Assembly (NCBI GenBank): GCA_030430495.1
Contig: JAUIKM010000005.1
Coordinates: forward strand, 62,001 to 126,000
Source: a bacterium
Lineage (GTDB): Bacteria > Bacteroidota > Ignavibacteria > Kapaibacteriales > UBA7675
Direction: 5' to 3'
Length of the DNA: 64,000 nt
Shown: piece by piece, positions 18,389 to 28,810 of the stretch
Position numbering within the stretch: position 1 is the stretch's first letter
Layout: the number at the start of each line of letters is the position of its first letter
Translations under genes and position numbers: made by a program
The notes under the pieces: generated by a model
Databases searched by the model: none
What the model saw: the letters and a program-made list of their open reading frames with translations, nothing else
Told to the model about the DNA's origin: nothing

Positions 18389-21300
18389 TTACTTCATCAG
18401 CACCAGGTTCTGGGCCGCCACCGTGTGGCCGTCCACGCGGTACGTGACGCTGTAGACGCCGCTCGGCAGGTGGCTGCCGTCCAGCTGCATCGTATGGCTG
18501 CCTTCCGGCATGATGCCGCTGTGTACGCGCGTTACGAGGTTGCCGGACACGTCGTAGACATTAATTTCAACGTCGGCGCGGCGCTGCAACTGGAAGTCCA
18601 GCGAGGTGAACTCGGAGAAGGGGTTCGGGCGCGCCGGCGCCAGCACGATAGCCGGTGCAGCCGGCGTAACGCGCGCTACGCCTTCTTCCACCCCGACGGA
18701 GATGTCGGGGACTTCAAATCCGGCGACTTTGTAGATGTTGCCGCCGAAGTCGGAAATCCAGAACGACTTGTCGCGCGAGTCGAACTCAATACCGCGGGCG
18801 TTGATCGATCCCGTGCGGCTGTTGAGTTCGAAGCGATTGATCTCTGCGCCCAGGTTGTCGAGTTCGTACGCCACGTTGAACGAACCTTGCAGCTGATCGC
18901 CGGTAAAGTCCGTGTTGGCCTGGTAAAGCGTGCGGCTCTCCGAATCAAAACACAGGCCGCGCGGGCCGAAGCGTTTTTCAAACGGGTTGCGCGCCTGAGC
19001 GATAATCGACTGCTCCGCAAGATCGAAGTAGTAGATGTCGCGCGTGTTGCGGTCCGTAATGACAATTGTGTTATTGCCGATCCACGCCAGGCCGATCGGA
19101 TACGCTTTGGCGCGCGAAAGGTAGGTGTTGATCAGGTTGCCGTCGTAATCCATCTGGTAGATCCAGCCGCCGTCGCCGTTGGTTGAATTCATGCGCTGGA
19201 CGTAGAGATGTTTTTTCTCTTTGTCGATCGTGATGCCGGTGAAGAGGCTGTCGCCTTCCGGCATTTCAAAAAAGCGCTCGATAATCAGCGTTTCGGCGTT
19301 GAGTTTGTACAGGCGTTTGCCGTAAAAACTCGTCGTCCAGAGTCCGCCCTCGCCGTCGTAGGCGATGCCGTAGGGCACGTGGCCGACGCTTTCCTGCTGC
19401 ACCACCGCACCGGTGATCAGCTGGTTGATGCTGAACGTATTCGTGACCAGCTGCTGCGAGGGATTGCTGTTGCTGGTAACGCGGATGCGCGCGCGCACCG
19501 TCAGCACAGGCGGAACGATCCACTCAAGTGAGTTGCCGTCGACCGCGTCGTGCAGCACCGACCAGTTTGCGCCGTCGTCGTGCGAGAACTCAACGCGTAC
19601 GGCGCCTTCAAATCCGAACCAGGAAACGCGCTGTTTGGACGAGGGCGTGTAGAGCTCGCCGCCGGCAGGCGACGTAATGGCGTGTTCATCGACGACTTCC
19701 GTAGGCAGAGCCACTTCCCAGACCGAACGGCCGTGCGTGCCGGCGCGCAGAACGTTGGCGTCTTCGTAGATTTCAAGATCGATGACGGGCGAGCGCGGCA
19801 GGTTGCGGCCGAAGGGGAACCAGGTCTGGCCGCCGTCATAGGTCGCGTACACGCCGATGTCCGTTCCGACGTACAGCGTTTGTTCGTTGTTCGGGTCGAC
19901 TTCGATTGTGTTGGTCGGGACGTCCGGCAGCGTCTGGCTGATGTCCGTCCAGGACTGACCATAGTTATCCGTGCGGAAAACGTGGCCGGAGCCGTAGCCC
20001 GAGAAGGTGATATACGCCACCGCTTCGTTGACGTAGCTCGTCTGAATGTCCGTCACAAAGCGATTGACCAGGCCGTTGTTGTTGACCTGTTCCCAGCTTT
20101 CACCCAGGTCGCGGGAGACGTAGACGTCGCCGACTTCGGTGCCGAAGTAGAGTACGTCGGAACTCACGCGCGAGGGGAAAATCGCCGTGATGTCGACCTG
20201 CTCGCGCAGCTGCGGGAAATCGGTCGAAAGCGGTTCCCAGAGCAGGCCCTGGTCAAAACTGATGTAAATGATCGAGCGACCGTGATAGAGAATGTCCGGC
20301 TCCGACGGGTCGGAAACGATCGGACAGACCCAGTAACCGCGCGAGCTCAGGTCGATACCGTTGTTGATCCAACGCGACTGGCCGCCGAGGTCGATGCGCA
20401 GCAGCGCTCCGCTGGCGAGGTCCTGGCTGTAGATCAGGTCGGGATTGATGCGGTCAACCACGGCGCGACCGCCGTCGCCCGCGCCGAGCGATTGCCAGCT
20501 CTGACCGTTGAGCAGACCGCGCAGGTTGTTGTCCTGTGTGCCGCCGAAGGTGCGGCCGGTGGACACCTGGTCAATACCGATTCCGTAGAACTGCGTGATG
20601 GCCAGGTTGTTGTTGAGATTCTTGTACGACTCGCCGGAGTTGACGCTGGAGAAAATACCGCCGTCATTGGCGATGTACACTTTGTCGGGCTGTGAAGGCG
20701 CAAACATGGCGAAGTGGTTGTCCACGTGCACAAAGTCGCCGCCGCGGATCGGACCGCCGGAGTAGCCGCGCGTCATGTTCAGCCAGGTCGTTCCGCCGTT
20801 CTCCGTGCGCCAGACGTCGATACCCCCGGCCAGGACGATGTCCGGGTTGGTCGGGTGAACCGCGATGTACTGGTTGTACCAGCCCTGTTCGGCCAGGAAG
20901 GGATATTCCCATTGTCCGTCATTGCCGCGCCGCCCCGCATCGCGATAGACCTGCTGCCAGTTGCGGCCGCCGTCGACCGACTTGAAAATCTCGCAGTGCG
21001 GCAGGTCTTCAAAGTTGCCGTTGCCGCGGATCGTCGAAGTGTCGACTTCCATCAGCGTGTAAATAATTGCGGGGTTCGAAGGCGATTGCGAGAGCGAGGA
21101 GCGTCCGATGGCGTTGGCCGGCAAACCGTTGAGGAAGTCGCGGACCTCCCAGGTTTTGCCGCCGTCCGTCGTGGCGTAGAGTCCGTCGTCGTTCACGCCG
21201 ATCAGGAAGGAGTCTTCACTCTGCGGATTCAGGGTCATGTCCGTGACCGAGCGGTCAAAGACGCGCTCCCAGTTTTCGCCGGCGTCGGTGGACTTGTACA

Positions 21301-21991
21301 GGCCGCCGCCGTTGCGCGTGGCAGCCGCGTACACGAGGTTGGAATTGAGCGGGTGGACGAAAATCCGCGCAAATGCGCCGACGCTTGTCAGTCCAATCGG
21401 TTTCCAGGTCGCGCCGGCGTCGGTGGTTTTGTATATGCCGTTGCCGAAATAGGCATCGATATTTGTGCTCATCTCACCCGTTCCGGCGTACAAAACGTCG
21501 GGATTGTTCGGGTCCATGGCCAGCGTACCAAAGGCCAGCACGTTTTCAAAGTCAAAGATGGGCGTCCAGGTTTCTCCGCCGTCTTCCGTTTTCCAGATGC
21601 CGCCCGCCGCCGCCGCGATGTACACGATGTCGGCGTTCTGCGGATGCACCGCGATGCCGCGGATACGACCGCCGACGCGGAAGGGCCCGATACAGCTCCA
21701 TTCCGGCTGCGCCGCCAGCAGTTCGTCGCTTCCGAGTTTGGAAACGATCGATTTTTCCTGTGCGATGGCGTTAAAGATTCCCGTGCGCGGAATGCGCTGG
21801 AAGGGGTAGGCGCGCTGCGTGTAGAACGCCACTTCGCGATTTTTGGGTTTGACATCCGGCAGAGCGCGGTAGTTGGCCAGCGGCTGGTCCCCGGATGACT
21901 TGCCGTCCTGTGCAGATGAGGGAGTCAGTCCCACGAACAAAACGGTGCAGAAAATACTCAAAGCGTAACGGATAAACATGGGACGTCCCAT
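18389..21991 (-). CDS. T9SS-exported Asp-box (BNR/sortilin-like) beta-propeller protein
   Basis: 1,200 residues with a signal peptide (IRYALSIFCTVLFVGL, cleavage near PSSAQ). Residues about 95-720 hold at least eight Asp-box motifs, S/T-x-D-x-G-x-x-W, for example KTEDGGETW, KTTDAGATW, KSTDAGENW and ATYDGGQTW, the pattern of VPS10/sialidase-like propellers. An Ig-like repeat follows (ITSPAGGELY to FSHDDGANW), then a second propeller-like section with FDSESRTLY and FDSRDKSFW, and a T9SS tail (ARPNPFSEF near residue 1115). These folds bind proteins or glycans; sialidase catalytic residues are not evident. The alternative ATG at 21979 (MFIRYAL) gives a cleaner signal peptide. It is transcribed alone. 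Confidence 0.88.
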   Translation of the reverse strand: MGRPMFIRYALSIFCTVLFVGLTPSSAQDGKSSGDQPLANYRALPDVKPKNREVAFYTQRAYPFQRIPRTGIFNAIAQEKSIVSKLGSDELLAAQPEWSCIGPFRVGGRIRGIAVHPQNADIVYIAAAAGGIWKTEDGGETWTPIFDFENVLAFGTLAMDPNNPDVLYAGTGEMSTNIDAYFGNGIYKTTDAGATWKPIGLTSVGAFARIFVHPLNSNLVYAAATRNGGGLYKSTDAGENWERVFDRSVTDMTLNPQSEDSFLIGVNDDGLYATTDGGKTWEVRDFLNGLPANAIGRSSLSQSPSNPAIIYTLMEVDTSTIRGNGNFEDLPHCEIFKSVDGGRNWQQVYRDAGRRGNDGQWEYPFLAEQGWYNQYIAVHPTNPDIVLAGGIDVWRTENGGTTWLNMTRGYSGGPIRGGDFVHVDNHFAMFAPSQPDKVYIANDGGIFSSVNSGESYKNLNNNLAITQFYGIGIDQVSTGRTFGGTQDNNLRGLLNGQSWQSLGAGDGGRAVVDRINPDLIYSQDLASGALLRIDLGGQSRWINNGIDLSSRGYWVCPIVSDPSEPDILYHGRSIIYISFDQGLLWEPLSTDFPQLREQVDITAIFPSRVSSDVLYFGTEVGDVYVSRDLGESWEQVNNNGLVNRFVTDIQTSYVNEAVAYITFSGYGSGHVFRTDNYGQSWTDISQTLPDVPTNTIEVDPNNEQTLYVGTDIGVYATYDGGQTWFPFGRNLPRSPVIDLEIYEDANVLRAGTHGRSVWEVALPTEVVDEHAITSPAGGELYTPSSKQRVSWFGFEGAVRVEFSHDDGANWSVLHDAVDGNSLEWIVPPVLTVRARIRVTSNSNPSQQLVTNTFSINQLITGAVVQQESVGHVPYGIAYDGEGGLWTTSFYGKRLYKLNAETLIIERFFEMPEGDSLFTGITIDKEKKHLYVQRMNSTNGDGGWIYQMDYDGNLINTYLSRAKAYPIGLAWIGNNTIVITDRNTRDIYYFDLAEQSIIAQARNPFEKRFGPRGLCFDSESRTLYQANTDFTGDQLQGSFNVAYELDNLGAEINRFELNSRTGSINARGIEFDSRDKSFWISDFGGNIYKVAGFEVPDISVGVEEGVARVTPAAPAIVLAPARPNPFSEFTSLDFQLQRRADVEINVYDVSGNLVTRVHSGIMPEGSHTMQLDGSHLPSGVYSVTYRVDGHTVAAQNLVLMK

Positions 21992-22282
21992 TGATTTTCA
22001 ATTGATGCGTAAACAGGGCCGCCGCTTACGGTGACGGCATGTGCAATGATTGACTGGAAGGATTTGTTGTTGCCCGTCTGACCGGTGTTCGAAAGCGAAC
22101 ACATGTGTTGCAACACAATATACCCAATTCATCGCGACAGTTTCAATACCGTCGCGGCGAACTGCCTTCGCGTTTGCACACTTTTCATTGTGCGATTCGG
22201 AGCGGGGAGTCGACGACGGGCCGGACCGGCGCAAACAGCGATGAAGCGCGCGGGGTTCCGGCCGCGAGATGTGCCTCCGGCC

Positions 22283-23932
22283 CTACTGCTGCAGGCGGGT
22301 GAGGTCGCGGTCGATCTGGAAGTCGAGCCAGTCCTTGTAATCGTAGTCGTCGTAGACCTGGGATCTGTCGAGGTAGACGCGGTGGCTTTTTTTGTCGCCG
22401 AGTTCCCAGTAGACCTGTGAAAGGCGGAAGTAAGCCCAGGGAATCAGCCAGGTTTCGCCCTGCGGCTGCAGTTCAATCACCTTCTTGTAATACGTCAGAG
22501 CCTGGTTGTAGTCCTGTGTGTGGCGCAGCGCTTCGCCCACGAAATAGGCGGCTTCGGCGCGCTGGTCTGTGGTGGCGGCACTGTTGTTTACGATGGGCAA
22601 CAGCGTTTGGCGGCCGGCGTCGAATTTGTGCGCTTCGACGTCGTTGCCGCCCCGGATGAGTTCCTTCTCCACATTGTCGAGCGGCTCTTTAAGGTAAAGC
22701 GCCGCCTTGCGATTGGCGTACTGGTCTTCCGGCGTAACGGGCCGCAGCTCGGAGGCGCGCCGGTAGGCTTCCTCGGCATTTTTGCGGTCGCCGCGCATCT
22801 CATAAGCGATGCCCAGGCGGAAGTAGGCCAGGCAGCGCATGGTTTTGTCCGGCACAATTTTGAGGAAGCGCTGCATGCCGCGCATCGTTTCCACAAAGTT
22901 GTTCAGCCGGAATTGGGCTTCGGCGCGCCGCATGTTGGCGTAACCGGTAAAGTAGGAGAAGTCCTTGTTATCCAGTTCAATGATCTGGTCAAAGTACCAG
23001 ATGGCGCCTTCCAGTTTGCGCAGCTGCCCCTCGACGTTGCCCATGGAATACAGCACCGGAACGTTGGTGGGGTATTCCTTTAAGAGGTCTTTCAGCAGGC
23101 CGACGCCCTTGTCGTAGTCGTTTTTGTAGTACACGTATAGCAAGGCCAGCGTGAAGCGCGCATCATTGCGCACATAGGTCGCTTTGTTGGCGGCCGTTTG
23201 CAGCTGGCGCAGGCCGATCTCCCGGTTGCCGTCGAGACCGACGAGGTTCAGCACGGTGCGCGCCGAGGAAGGCAGCGAGCCGAGGGCGAACTGGAAGATG
23301 CCCATGCCGAGGTAAGCCTCGTATTCGTCGGGGTGTTCTTCTATCAGTTCGCCGAGATATTTGTAGCAGGAGCGCACGTCCCAGGAGGCCGTCAGGAAGT
23401 TTTCAGCTGTGATGTTGGCCAGGGCGCGGTAGCCGTAGGTGCCGCCGATCAGTGCGCGCGTAAAAGAGTCGTCTTCGTGAATGTCGAGGTAGTCCTCACC
23501 GATGTCGATGGTCTTCTCGCTCTCGCTCATGTAGGTCGAGAAGTCGCGTTCGTCCTTGTTGAACAGGTACTTCCACAGGTAGACGTTGGCGCGGAAGAAG
23601 TAACCGGTCGGGTCGTTGGGGTCGGCGTCGACAACCTGCGAAAAGATGCGGATCGAGGCGTCGACGCGCATGGAAAACAGGGAGTCCAGACCGCTGACGA
23701 TCTTGTCGTGGAATTTGGGACGCGGATAAGTTTTGCCGGCGTTTTGCGCCTGAAGCTGCGGGACAAACAAGAGAATCAGCAGGGTAAAAAGGCCTGCCGC
23801 AATTGCGAAGTGTCGGGCTCGGAGCATACGGAAATCTGCCGATCGGAGAAAAGTGCCGGGGAGCATGTTCGGCGCTAATAACGTATCGCGGCGATTGGTA
23901 GTGAGCCGCGGATCAGCTTTTTTCCACTCCAT
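22283..23932 (-). CDS. TPR-repeat protein linked to the efflux operon
   Basis: 549 residues as drawn. The more likely start is the ATG at 23827, which begins a signal peptide (RARHFAIAAGLFTLLILLFVPQLQAQ). The rest is helical with tetratricopeptide repeats, clearest at DKGVGLLKDLLKEYP, GAIWYFDQIIELD, CLAYFRLGIAYEMRGDRKNAEEAYRRASEL and YNQALTYYKKVIELQP. TPRs are scaffolds for protein contact, here in the periplasm or bound to the outer membrane. It follows the second MacB-type permease gene closely on the same strand, so it may be the last gene of the efflux operon, though a separate role is possible. There is no catalytic motif. Confidence 0.8.
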   Translation of the reverse strand: MEWKKADPRLTTNRRDTLLAPNMLPGTFLRSADFRMLRARHFAIAAGLFTLLILLFVPQLQAQNAGKTYPRPKFHDKIVSGLDSLFSMRVDASIRIFSQVVDADPNDPTGYFFRANVYLWKYLFNKDERDFSTYMSESEKTIDIGEDYLDIHEDDSFTRALIGGTYGYRALANITAENFLTASWDVRSCYKYLGELIEEHPDEYEAYLGMGIFQFALGSLPSSARTVLNLVGLDGNREIGLRQLQTAANKATYVRNDARFTLALLYVYYKNDYDKGVGLLKDLLKEYPTNVPVLYSMGNVEGQLRKLEGAIWYFDQIIELDNKDFSYFTGYANMRRAEAQFRLNNFVETMRGMQRFLKIVPDKTMRCLAYFRLGIAYEMRGDRKNAEEAYRRASELRPVTPEDQYANRKAALYLKEPLDNVEKELIRGGNDVEAHKFDAGRQTLLPIVNNSAATTDQRAEAAYFVGEALRHTQDYNQALTYYKKVIELQPQGETWLIPWAYFRLSQVYWELGDKKSHRVYLDRSQVYDDYDYKDWLDFQIDRDLTRLQQ

Positions 23933-23968
23933 TCCGCGAAATGCCCCGACAGATGTGCCGGACGGAGC

Positions 23969-25216
23969 CTATTCGTAGCGAAGCGCGTTGATCGGGTCCA
24001 TGGACGCCGCCCGCAGCGCCGGGTAAAAGCCGAAAACGACGCCGATCAGGGTGCAAAAAACGATGGCCATGATGGAGCCGGCGACGGGAAGCGTCGGTTC
24101 CAGTCCAATTCCCGAGCCGAAGGCCGCAAGCAGGGCGCCGACGAGCAGGGTCGCCAGGCCGATGCCGATAGCCGCGCCGAGCTGGCAGAGCGCCACAGCC
24201 TCAATCAGGAATTGCCACAAAATGGATGACCGCCGAGCGCCGAGGGCCTTGCGTACGCCGATTTCGCGCGTGCGTTCGCGCACGCTGACCAGCATGATGT
24301 TCATGATGCCGATGCCCGCCACCGCCAGCGCCAGGAAGGCGGAAAACGTGCCGAAGTATTTGGCCGCCGTGACCATCGTTGAAAACTGCTGCGTTAAAGC
24401 TTCGTTGGTGATGATCTCGAAATCGTTGTCCTCTCCCGGTTTCAGGTTGCGCAGGACGCGCATCCGGCCAATGGATTCATCGATGACATAAGGCATCGTT
24501 TCCAGCCCCGCTGCGCGCACCATGAGGCTGACGGAGGAGTGGTCGTCGCTGGAAAAACGGCTGACGTAGAGCGAAATCGGGATCATCACAACGTTGTCCG
24601 GGCTGCGGTCCTGCAGCCCTCCCTGAGACTTGAGCACGCCGACTACCGTAAATTCGCGTCCGCCTATTCTGATGCTCTGGTTAATCGGAGAGGTATAAGG
24701 AAAGAGCCGTTCTACGACGTCCGCGCCGACCACCACGACCGGGCGGTTGAACATGACGTCCTCGTTGGACAGGAAACGTCCCAATTCCACTTCGCGATTG
24801 GAGCAGAGGATGTAGTCCGCATCTGCGCCGAACAGGCTGACGTTCGGATCGGTTTTGACGCTGCCGCGCGATACGCGGAAACCGTTGCGCGAGTCGCTGA
24901 TGCTGATGCCGGAAGCGCCGTATATCTGTTCCTTGAACGAACGCGCCAGTTTGTAGGTAATATCGCGGCGTCCGTAGTCGGCGCGGCGCGCACCCATGCG
25001 GTGGCCCTGCGATTGTTTGGAGCGGCTGATGAGAAAAGTATTCTGGCCCAGCTGCGCCATTTCTGTGCCGAGCGATTCCTGGAAGGCGTCCGTTACCATC
25101 GTAATGGATATGATAGCGCCGACGCCTATCGCCAGACTGAGCAGCGTGAGTGAGGAGCGCAGTTTTTGCGCCCAGACAGCGCCGAACGCCTGTTTGACAT
25201 ACTCGAGGATCAGCAT
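23969..25216 (-). CDS. MacB-like ABC transporter permease (second of two)
   Basis: 415 residues: an N-terminal membrane helix (SSLTLLSLAIGVGAIISITMV), a large periplasmic MacB_PCD domain (about 45-250), and a C-terminal FtsX domain with three helices (FSAFLALAVAGIGIMNIMLVSV, the CQLGAAIGIGLATLLVGALL segment, and AIVFCTLIGVVFGFYPALRAAS). RTREIGVRKALGARR is the family's coupling-helix signature. There is no ATPase domain, so it needs the separate ATPase encoded upstream. It lies 112 bp behind a related but clearly different permease gene, and the two may form a heterodimer. Such pumps move peptides, lipoproteins or macrolide-like compounds through a TolC channel. Confidence 0.92.
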   Translation of the reverse strand: MLILEYVKQAFGAVWAQKLRSSLTLLSLAIGVGAIISITMVTDAFQESLGTEMAQLGQNTFLISRSKQSQGHRMGARRADYGRRDITYKLARSFKEQIYGASGISISDSRNGFRVSRGSVKTDPNVSLFGADADYILCSNREVELGRFLSNEDVMFNRPVVVVGADVVERLFPYTSPINQSIRIGGREFTVVGVLKSQGGLQDRSPDNVVMIPISLYVSRFSSDDHSSVSLMVRAAGLETMPYVIDESIGRMRVLRNLKPGEDNDFEIITNEALTQQFSTMVTAAKYFGTFSAFLALAVAGIGIMNIMLVSVRERTREIGVRKALGARRSSILWQFLIEAVALCQLGAAIGIGLATLLVGALLAAFGSGIGLEPTLPVAGSIMAIVFCTLIGVVFGFYPALRAASMDPINALRYE

Positions 25217-25328
25217 GGGGAAGTCCCTTGGTGCGGCTCCGCACCGCTATACTGCCGTGGAAGACAAATTGATGACTTTTTCCGGGCGACCCCTGCGTTT
25301 CGGGTTCGCCGGCAATTGTGCGCCGGGC

Positions 25329-26597
25329 TTATTCGCTGCGCAGGGCGTCGACGGGGTCCAGAAATGCGCCGCGGAACGCGGGCATGATTCCGGACAGCAC
25401 GCCGACCAGAATGGCCGCAACCGTGGCGTATATCAGGAAGTCGAGCGGCAGAGCCGACGGAAAGTCCCTAAAAAACTCCAGGGCCGACCCTTCCGCCTGA
25501 CCGAGCGAAACGACAATCAACACATTTATCTCGGCTATCACGAAGGAGATGAATGCGCCGATGACACTGAGCGAAGACGACTCGACCAGGAACTGGAAGA
25601 GGATGCTGCTGCGCCGCGCGCCGACAGCCTTGCGGATACCGATCTCACGCGTGCGTTCGGCCACGGAGACAAACATGATGTTCATGATGCCGATAGCGCC
25701 GACGATACAGGAAATGATCGTCACGCAAATCCCGACCGTAAACAGCAGCGAGTTGATGGACTGCAGGGCGTCCTCAAATACTTTTATCTCGTTGATTGAG
25801 AAATCGTCCTGCTCGGTGGGCGGCAGGTTGCGTATCTGGCGCATCTGCCCGATGGTTTCGAGCCGCAGGTCCTCGAGACTCTCGGAGTCGATTGCCTTGA
25901 TCGACACCGTAATTGATCGGTTGCCGGCGCCGAACAGACCCATGAATGTCTTCAGGGGCATGTAGAGTTCGTTGTCCATCTGGTCCATGCCAAGCATGGC
26001 GCGCGATTCCAGTACGCCGATTACGGTAAACTCGCGGCCCTTGAGCCACACGGTGCGTCCGACCGGATTTTCCTCGCCGAAGAGTTCTTCCGAGACGCTT
26101 GAACCGAGCGTCACAACGTTGTAGCCGAAGCGGTCTTCGACGGGTGAGTGGAAACGGCCGAAGCGCAGCGAGGGCAGGGCGATTGAGGCATTGGCGGCAT
26201 AGGTGGCGCTGATCATGACGCTGCTCAATTCGCGGTCGTTGGCGCGCACCAGCATGGCCATATCGCGCACAAAGGGCGTGGCCGCGTCGGCGTAGTGCAG
26301 GCGGCTGATCAGCTCTTCGGCCTGCTGCAAGGTGATGTCCTTGCGATTGCGCGCTTCGCGCCAGTCAGTGCGCCCGCTCCAGTCCCATTTGTCGACGTAG
26401 ATGACGTCCGCGCCGAGCTGGCCGATCAGCTTGCGGAAGACGCTGTCCAGCCCGTCGACCGACCAGCCGGTGAGGACGACGGTTGTGACGCCGATGATGA
26501 CGCCCAGCGTCGTCAGTATCGAGCGCATCAGGTTGGCGCGCAGCGCGCCAAGGGCGATGCCGATACCTTCGAATATTTCTATGAAAAAATGTTTCAT
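25329..26597 (-). CDS. MacB-like ABC transporter permease (first of two)
   Basis: 422 residues with the same plan as its neighbour: an N-terminal helix (SILTTLGVIIGVTTVVLTGW), a periplasmic MacB_PCD domain, and a C-terminal FtsX domain carrying GAIGIMNIMFVSVAERTREIGIRKAVGARRSS in three consecutive stretches. The start lies only 12 bp after the ATPase stop, so translation is probably coupled. It is a MacB half without an ATPase. Side by side with the second permease the coupling motif is conserved, but the periplasmic domain differs, which argues for two specialised subunits rather than a recent duplication. Confidence 0.92.
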   Translation of the reverse strand: MKHFFIEIFEGIGIALGALRANLMRSILTTLGVIIGVTTVVLTGWSVDGLDSVFRKLIGQLGADVIYVDKWDWSGRTDWREARNRKDITLQQAEELISRLHYADAATPFVRDMAMLVRANDRELSSVMISATYAANASIALPSLRFGRFHSPVEDRFGYNVVTLGSSVSEELFGEENPVGRTVWLKGREFTVIGVLESRAMLGMDQMDNELYMPLKTFMGLFGAGNRSITVSIKAIDSESLEDLRLETIGQMRQIRNLPPTEQDDFSINEIKVFEDALQSINSLLFTVGICVTIISCIVGAIGIMNIMFVSVAERTREIGIRKAVGARRSSILFQFLVESSSLSVIGAFISFVIAEINVLIVVSLGQAEGSALEFFRDFPSALPLDFLIYATVAAILVGVLSGIMPAFRGAFLDPVDALRSE

Positions 26598-26609
26598 GTG
26601 GGCGCCTGG

Positions 26610-27317
26610 TTAGCCGGCCTGGGCCGTTTGAGCATTCATTATGTCGGATTCCACCAGGCCGTCGCGCACGCGAATGATGCGGCGCGCTTTTTCGGCGATG
26701 TCGGGTTCGTGCGTGACGAGGATGACGGTATTGCCGTTCTGCCACAACTCCTTGAACAGGTTCATGATCTCCTCGCCCGTTTTGGTGTCCAGGTTGCCCG
26801 TCGGTTCATCGGCCAGGATGATCGAGGGTTTGGTCACCAGGGCGCGGGCTATGGCCACGCGCTGGCGCTGTCCGCCCGAGAGTTCGTTCGGTTTGTGGTC
26901 CATGCGGTCGGCCAGGCCGACGCGCGTGAGCGACTCGGCGGCGCGTTCGCGGCGTTCCGACGAGGAGCATCCGGCGTACACCAGCGGAAGTTCCACGTTT
27001 TTGAGCGCGCTGTAACGCGGCAGAAGGTTGAATGTCTGGAACACAAAGCCAATTTCGCGGTTGCGCACATCGGCAAGGTCGGCGTCGGACATGCGGCCGA
27101 CATCTTTGCCGTTGAAGTTGTACTTGCCGCGGCTGGGCGTGTCAAGACACCCGATGATGTTCATCAGGGTGGACTTGCCGCTGCCCGAGGGACCCATGAT
27201 CGCCACGTATTCATTCTCGCCGATTTTCAGCGAGACGTCGCGCAGGGCGTAGACAGTCTCAGCGCCCATGCGGTAGGCGCGTTGAACTTTCTGTATGTCG
27301 ATGATTGTCTTGGACAT
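26610..27317 (-). CDS. ABC transporter ATPase, LolD/MacB type
   Basis: 235 residues. The start is the ATG at 27317 ([11 protein letters not shown]), since the frame upstream overlaps the membrane-fusion gene and is not protein-like. All motifs are intact: Walker [11 protein letters not shown]-loop [10 protein letters not shown], signature [15 protein letters not shown], Walker [13 protein letters not shown] and switch His in VTHEPDIA. The [20 protein letters not shown] segment is typical of the LolD/MacB family. It powers the two permeases that follow and is the only ATPase in the operon. Confidence 0.96.
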   Translation of the reverse strand: MSKTIIDIQKVQRAYRMGAETVYALRDVSLKIGENEYVAIMGPSGSGKSTLMNIIGCLDTPSRGKYNFNGKDVGRMSDADLADVRNREIGFVFQTFNLLPRYSALKNVELPLVYAGCSSSERRERAAESLTRVGLADRMDHKPNELSGGQRQRVAIARALVTKPSIILADEPTGNLDTKTGEEIMNLFKELWQNGNTVILVTHEPDIAEKARRIIRVRDGLVESDIMNAQTAQAG

Positions 27318-27399
27318 GATTGCCGTTCGATGTTTTGTAGAACCTACTTGCAGTTTCACCGTGTCGGGCACTTGCATCCGCGCAGCGAGGACGCCGCTA

Positions 27400-28692
27400 T
27401 CAGCGGTTCGGGAACGGCGGACGAGCGCCTTTGGTTTTGCCGCTGTCGATTCTGACGATTGCGCCGTCGGTAAGCTCGCGCGTAATAGCGCGGAAACTGC
27501 CGGTGACGATGACGTCGTCGTCCTGCAGGCCGCCGCGAATCTCGATGAATCCGCGGTCGCTGATGCCCGTTTCAACATCGGTGGCGACGGCAGTGTTCTC
27601 GATGACTTTAAACACTATTGTCTTGACTTCCGCTTCCGCTTTTTCTTCCTTCTCGGCCTCGTCTTTTTCATCCTCCGGACTCATCAGTTGTTTACCCATT
27701 GCCGAGGGGCGTTTAAGCGTGACGGACTGCAGCGGCACGGCGATGACGTCGTTGCGCGTTTCGGTTCTGATTTCAGCTGAGCAACTCATGCCGGGACGCA
27801 ACTGGGGGTGCGACTCCAGCATGCGGATTTCCACCTGAAAGTTAACAACTTCGGACTGGGTGCCCAGGCCGGAAGTAATGGCCGTGTTGCCGATTTTATG
27901 TACTATGCCGCGAAAGGTCGTATCCTGCAACGCGTCGATTTTTACGTCGGCCGTGTCGCCCATGCTGATCAGCACAACGTCGTTCTCATCCACTGCAACA
28001 ACGGCGTTGATGACGCCGAGGTCGGCGATGCGCATCATAACTGTACCGGCCATCTGCGCGGTACCGACGACGGTTTCACCCACGTCGACGTTAAGCGCCG
28101 TGACGATGCCGGCGGCGGGCGCGTAAATTTCAGTGCGCTGCGCCGTGTATTTCATTTGTTCAAGTGAGGCCTCCTGACGGCGAAATTCTTCACGCGAAAC
28201 GGCGAGCGAACTTTCGGCCTGTTCCATGCGGTTTTTGGCCTGGTCGAGTTCTTCGGCCGAAATGACTTCGGAGTTAAACAACTTGAGCATGCGGTCATAG
28301 CTCTGTTTGGCTTGCGCAAAGTCCGATGCAGCCGAGTTGATACGCGCTTTGGCGGCGTCGCTGGCGGCTTTGCCCTGTTCCAGCTGGGACTGCACCAGGT
28401 CCGGACGGATGCGGATCAGGAGTTGGTTTTTGGATACCGTGTCGCCTTCATCCACGCCAAGGTACACAATCTCACCGCTGGTTTCCGGTGAAATCTTGAC
28501 CTCCTGTTCCGGCTCTATCTTGCCGGTGACCGAGACAGTCTGAACGATTGTGCGACGCGAGACCTCCTGCGTGGTTACTTCGATGCCGGACGGTTCCTTG
28601 GGCATCAGGAGATACCAGGCTGCAACAGCGAGGGCTGCAACAACGATGATCACGAGAAAAATGATTCCGCCTTTGCCTTTTTTGCGAGCCAT
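27400..28692 (-). CDS. Periplasmic adaptor (membrane fusion protein), MacA/HlyD type
   Basis: 430 residues from the ATG at 28692 (MARKKGKGG), with CGGAGAA upstream. One N-terminal membrane anchor ([20 protein letters not shown]) is followed by a barrel-sandwich hybrid domain ([21 protein letters not shown]), a long alpha-helical hairpin (about 100-180, many Ala, Gln, Glu), the second half of the lipoyl domain ([17 protein letters not shown]), and beta-barrel and membrane-proximal domains. It bridges the inner-membrane ABC permeases to the TolC channel. A very acidic insert ([17 protein letters not shown], near 325-342) is unusual for the family. It lies between the tolC-like gene and the ATPase gene on one strand. 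Confidence 0.93.
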   Translation of the reverse strand: MARKKGKGGIIFLVIIVVAALAVAAWYLLMPKEPSGIEVTTQEVSRRTIVQTVSVTGKIEPEQEVKISPETSGEIVYLGVDEGDTVSKNQLLIRIRPDLVQSQLEQGKAASDAAKARINSAASDFAQAKQSYDRMLKLFNSEVISAEELDQAKNRMEQAESSLAVSREEFRRQEASLEQMKYTAQRTEIYAPAAGIVTALNVDVGETVVGTAQMAGTVMMRIADLGVINAVVAVDENDVVLISMGDTADVKIDALQDTTFRGIVHKIGNTAITSGLGTQSEVVNFQVEIRMLESHPQLRPGMSCSAEIRTETRNDVIAVPLQSVTLKRPSAMGKQLMSPEDEKDEAEKEEKAEAEVKTIVFKVIENTAVATDVETGISDRGFIEIRGGLQDDDVIVTGSFRAITRELTDGAIVRIDSGKTKGARPPFPNR

Positions 28693-28810
28693 GATATGCC
28701 AGTTCTCCGGTTTAATCCTGAAGGGAGTGAGCGGTCGCCGCACACGCGCGGCTCCTGAGCACCGATTTCCGTTGATCAGGTTGAAAGTATTAACAAAATG
28801 AGACGTCGGG

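Noticed and set aside
18389-21991. Sialidase activity for the Asp-box protein
   Set aside because: Asp-boxes are structural; the catalytic Arg triad, Tyr and Glu of sialidases were not found.
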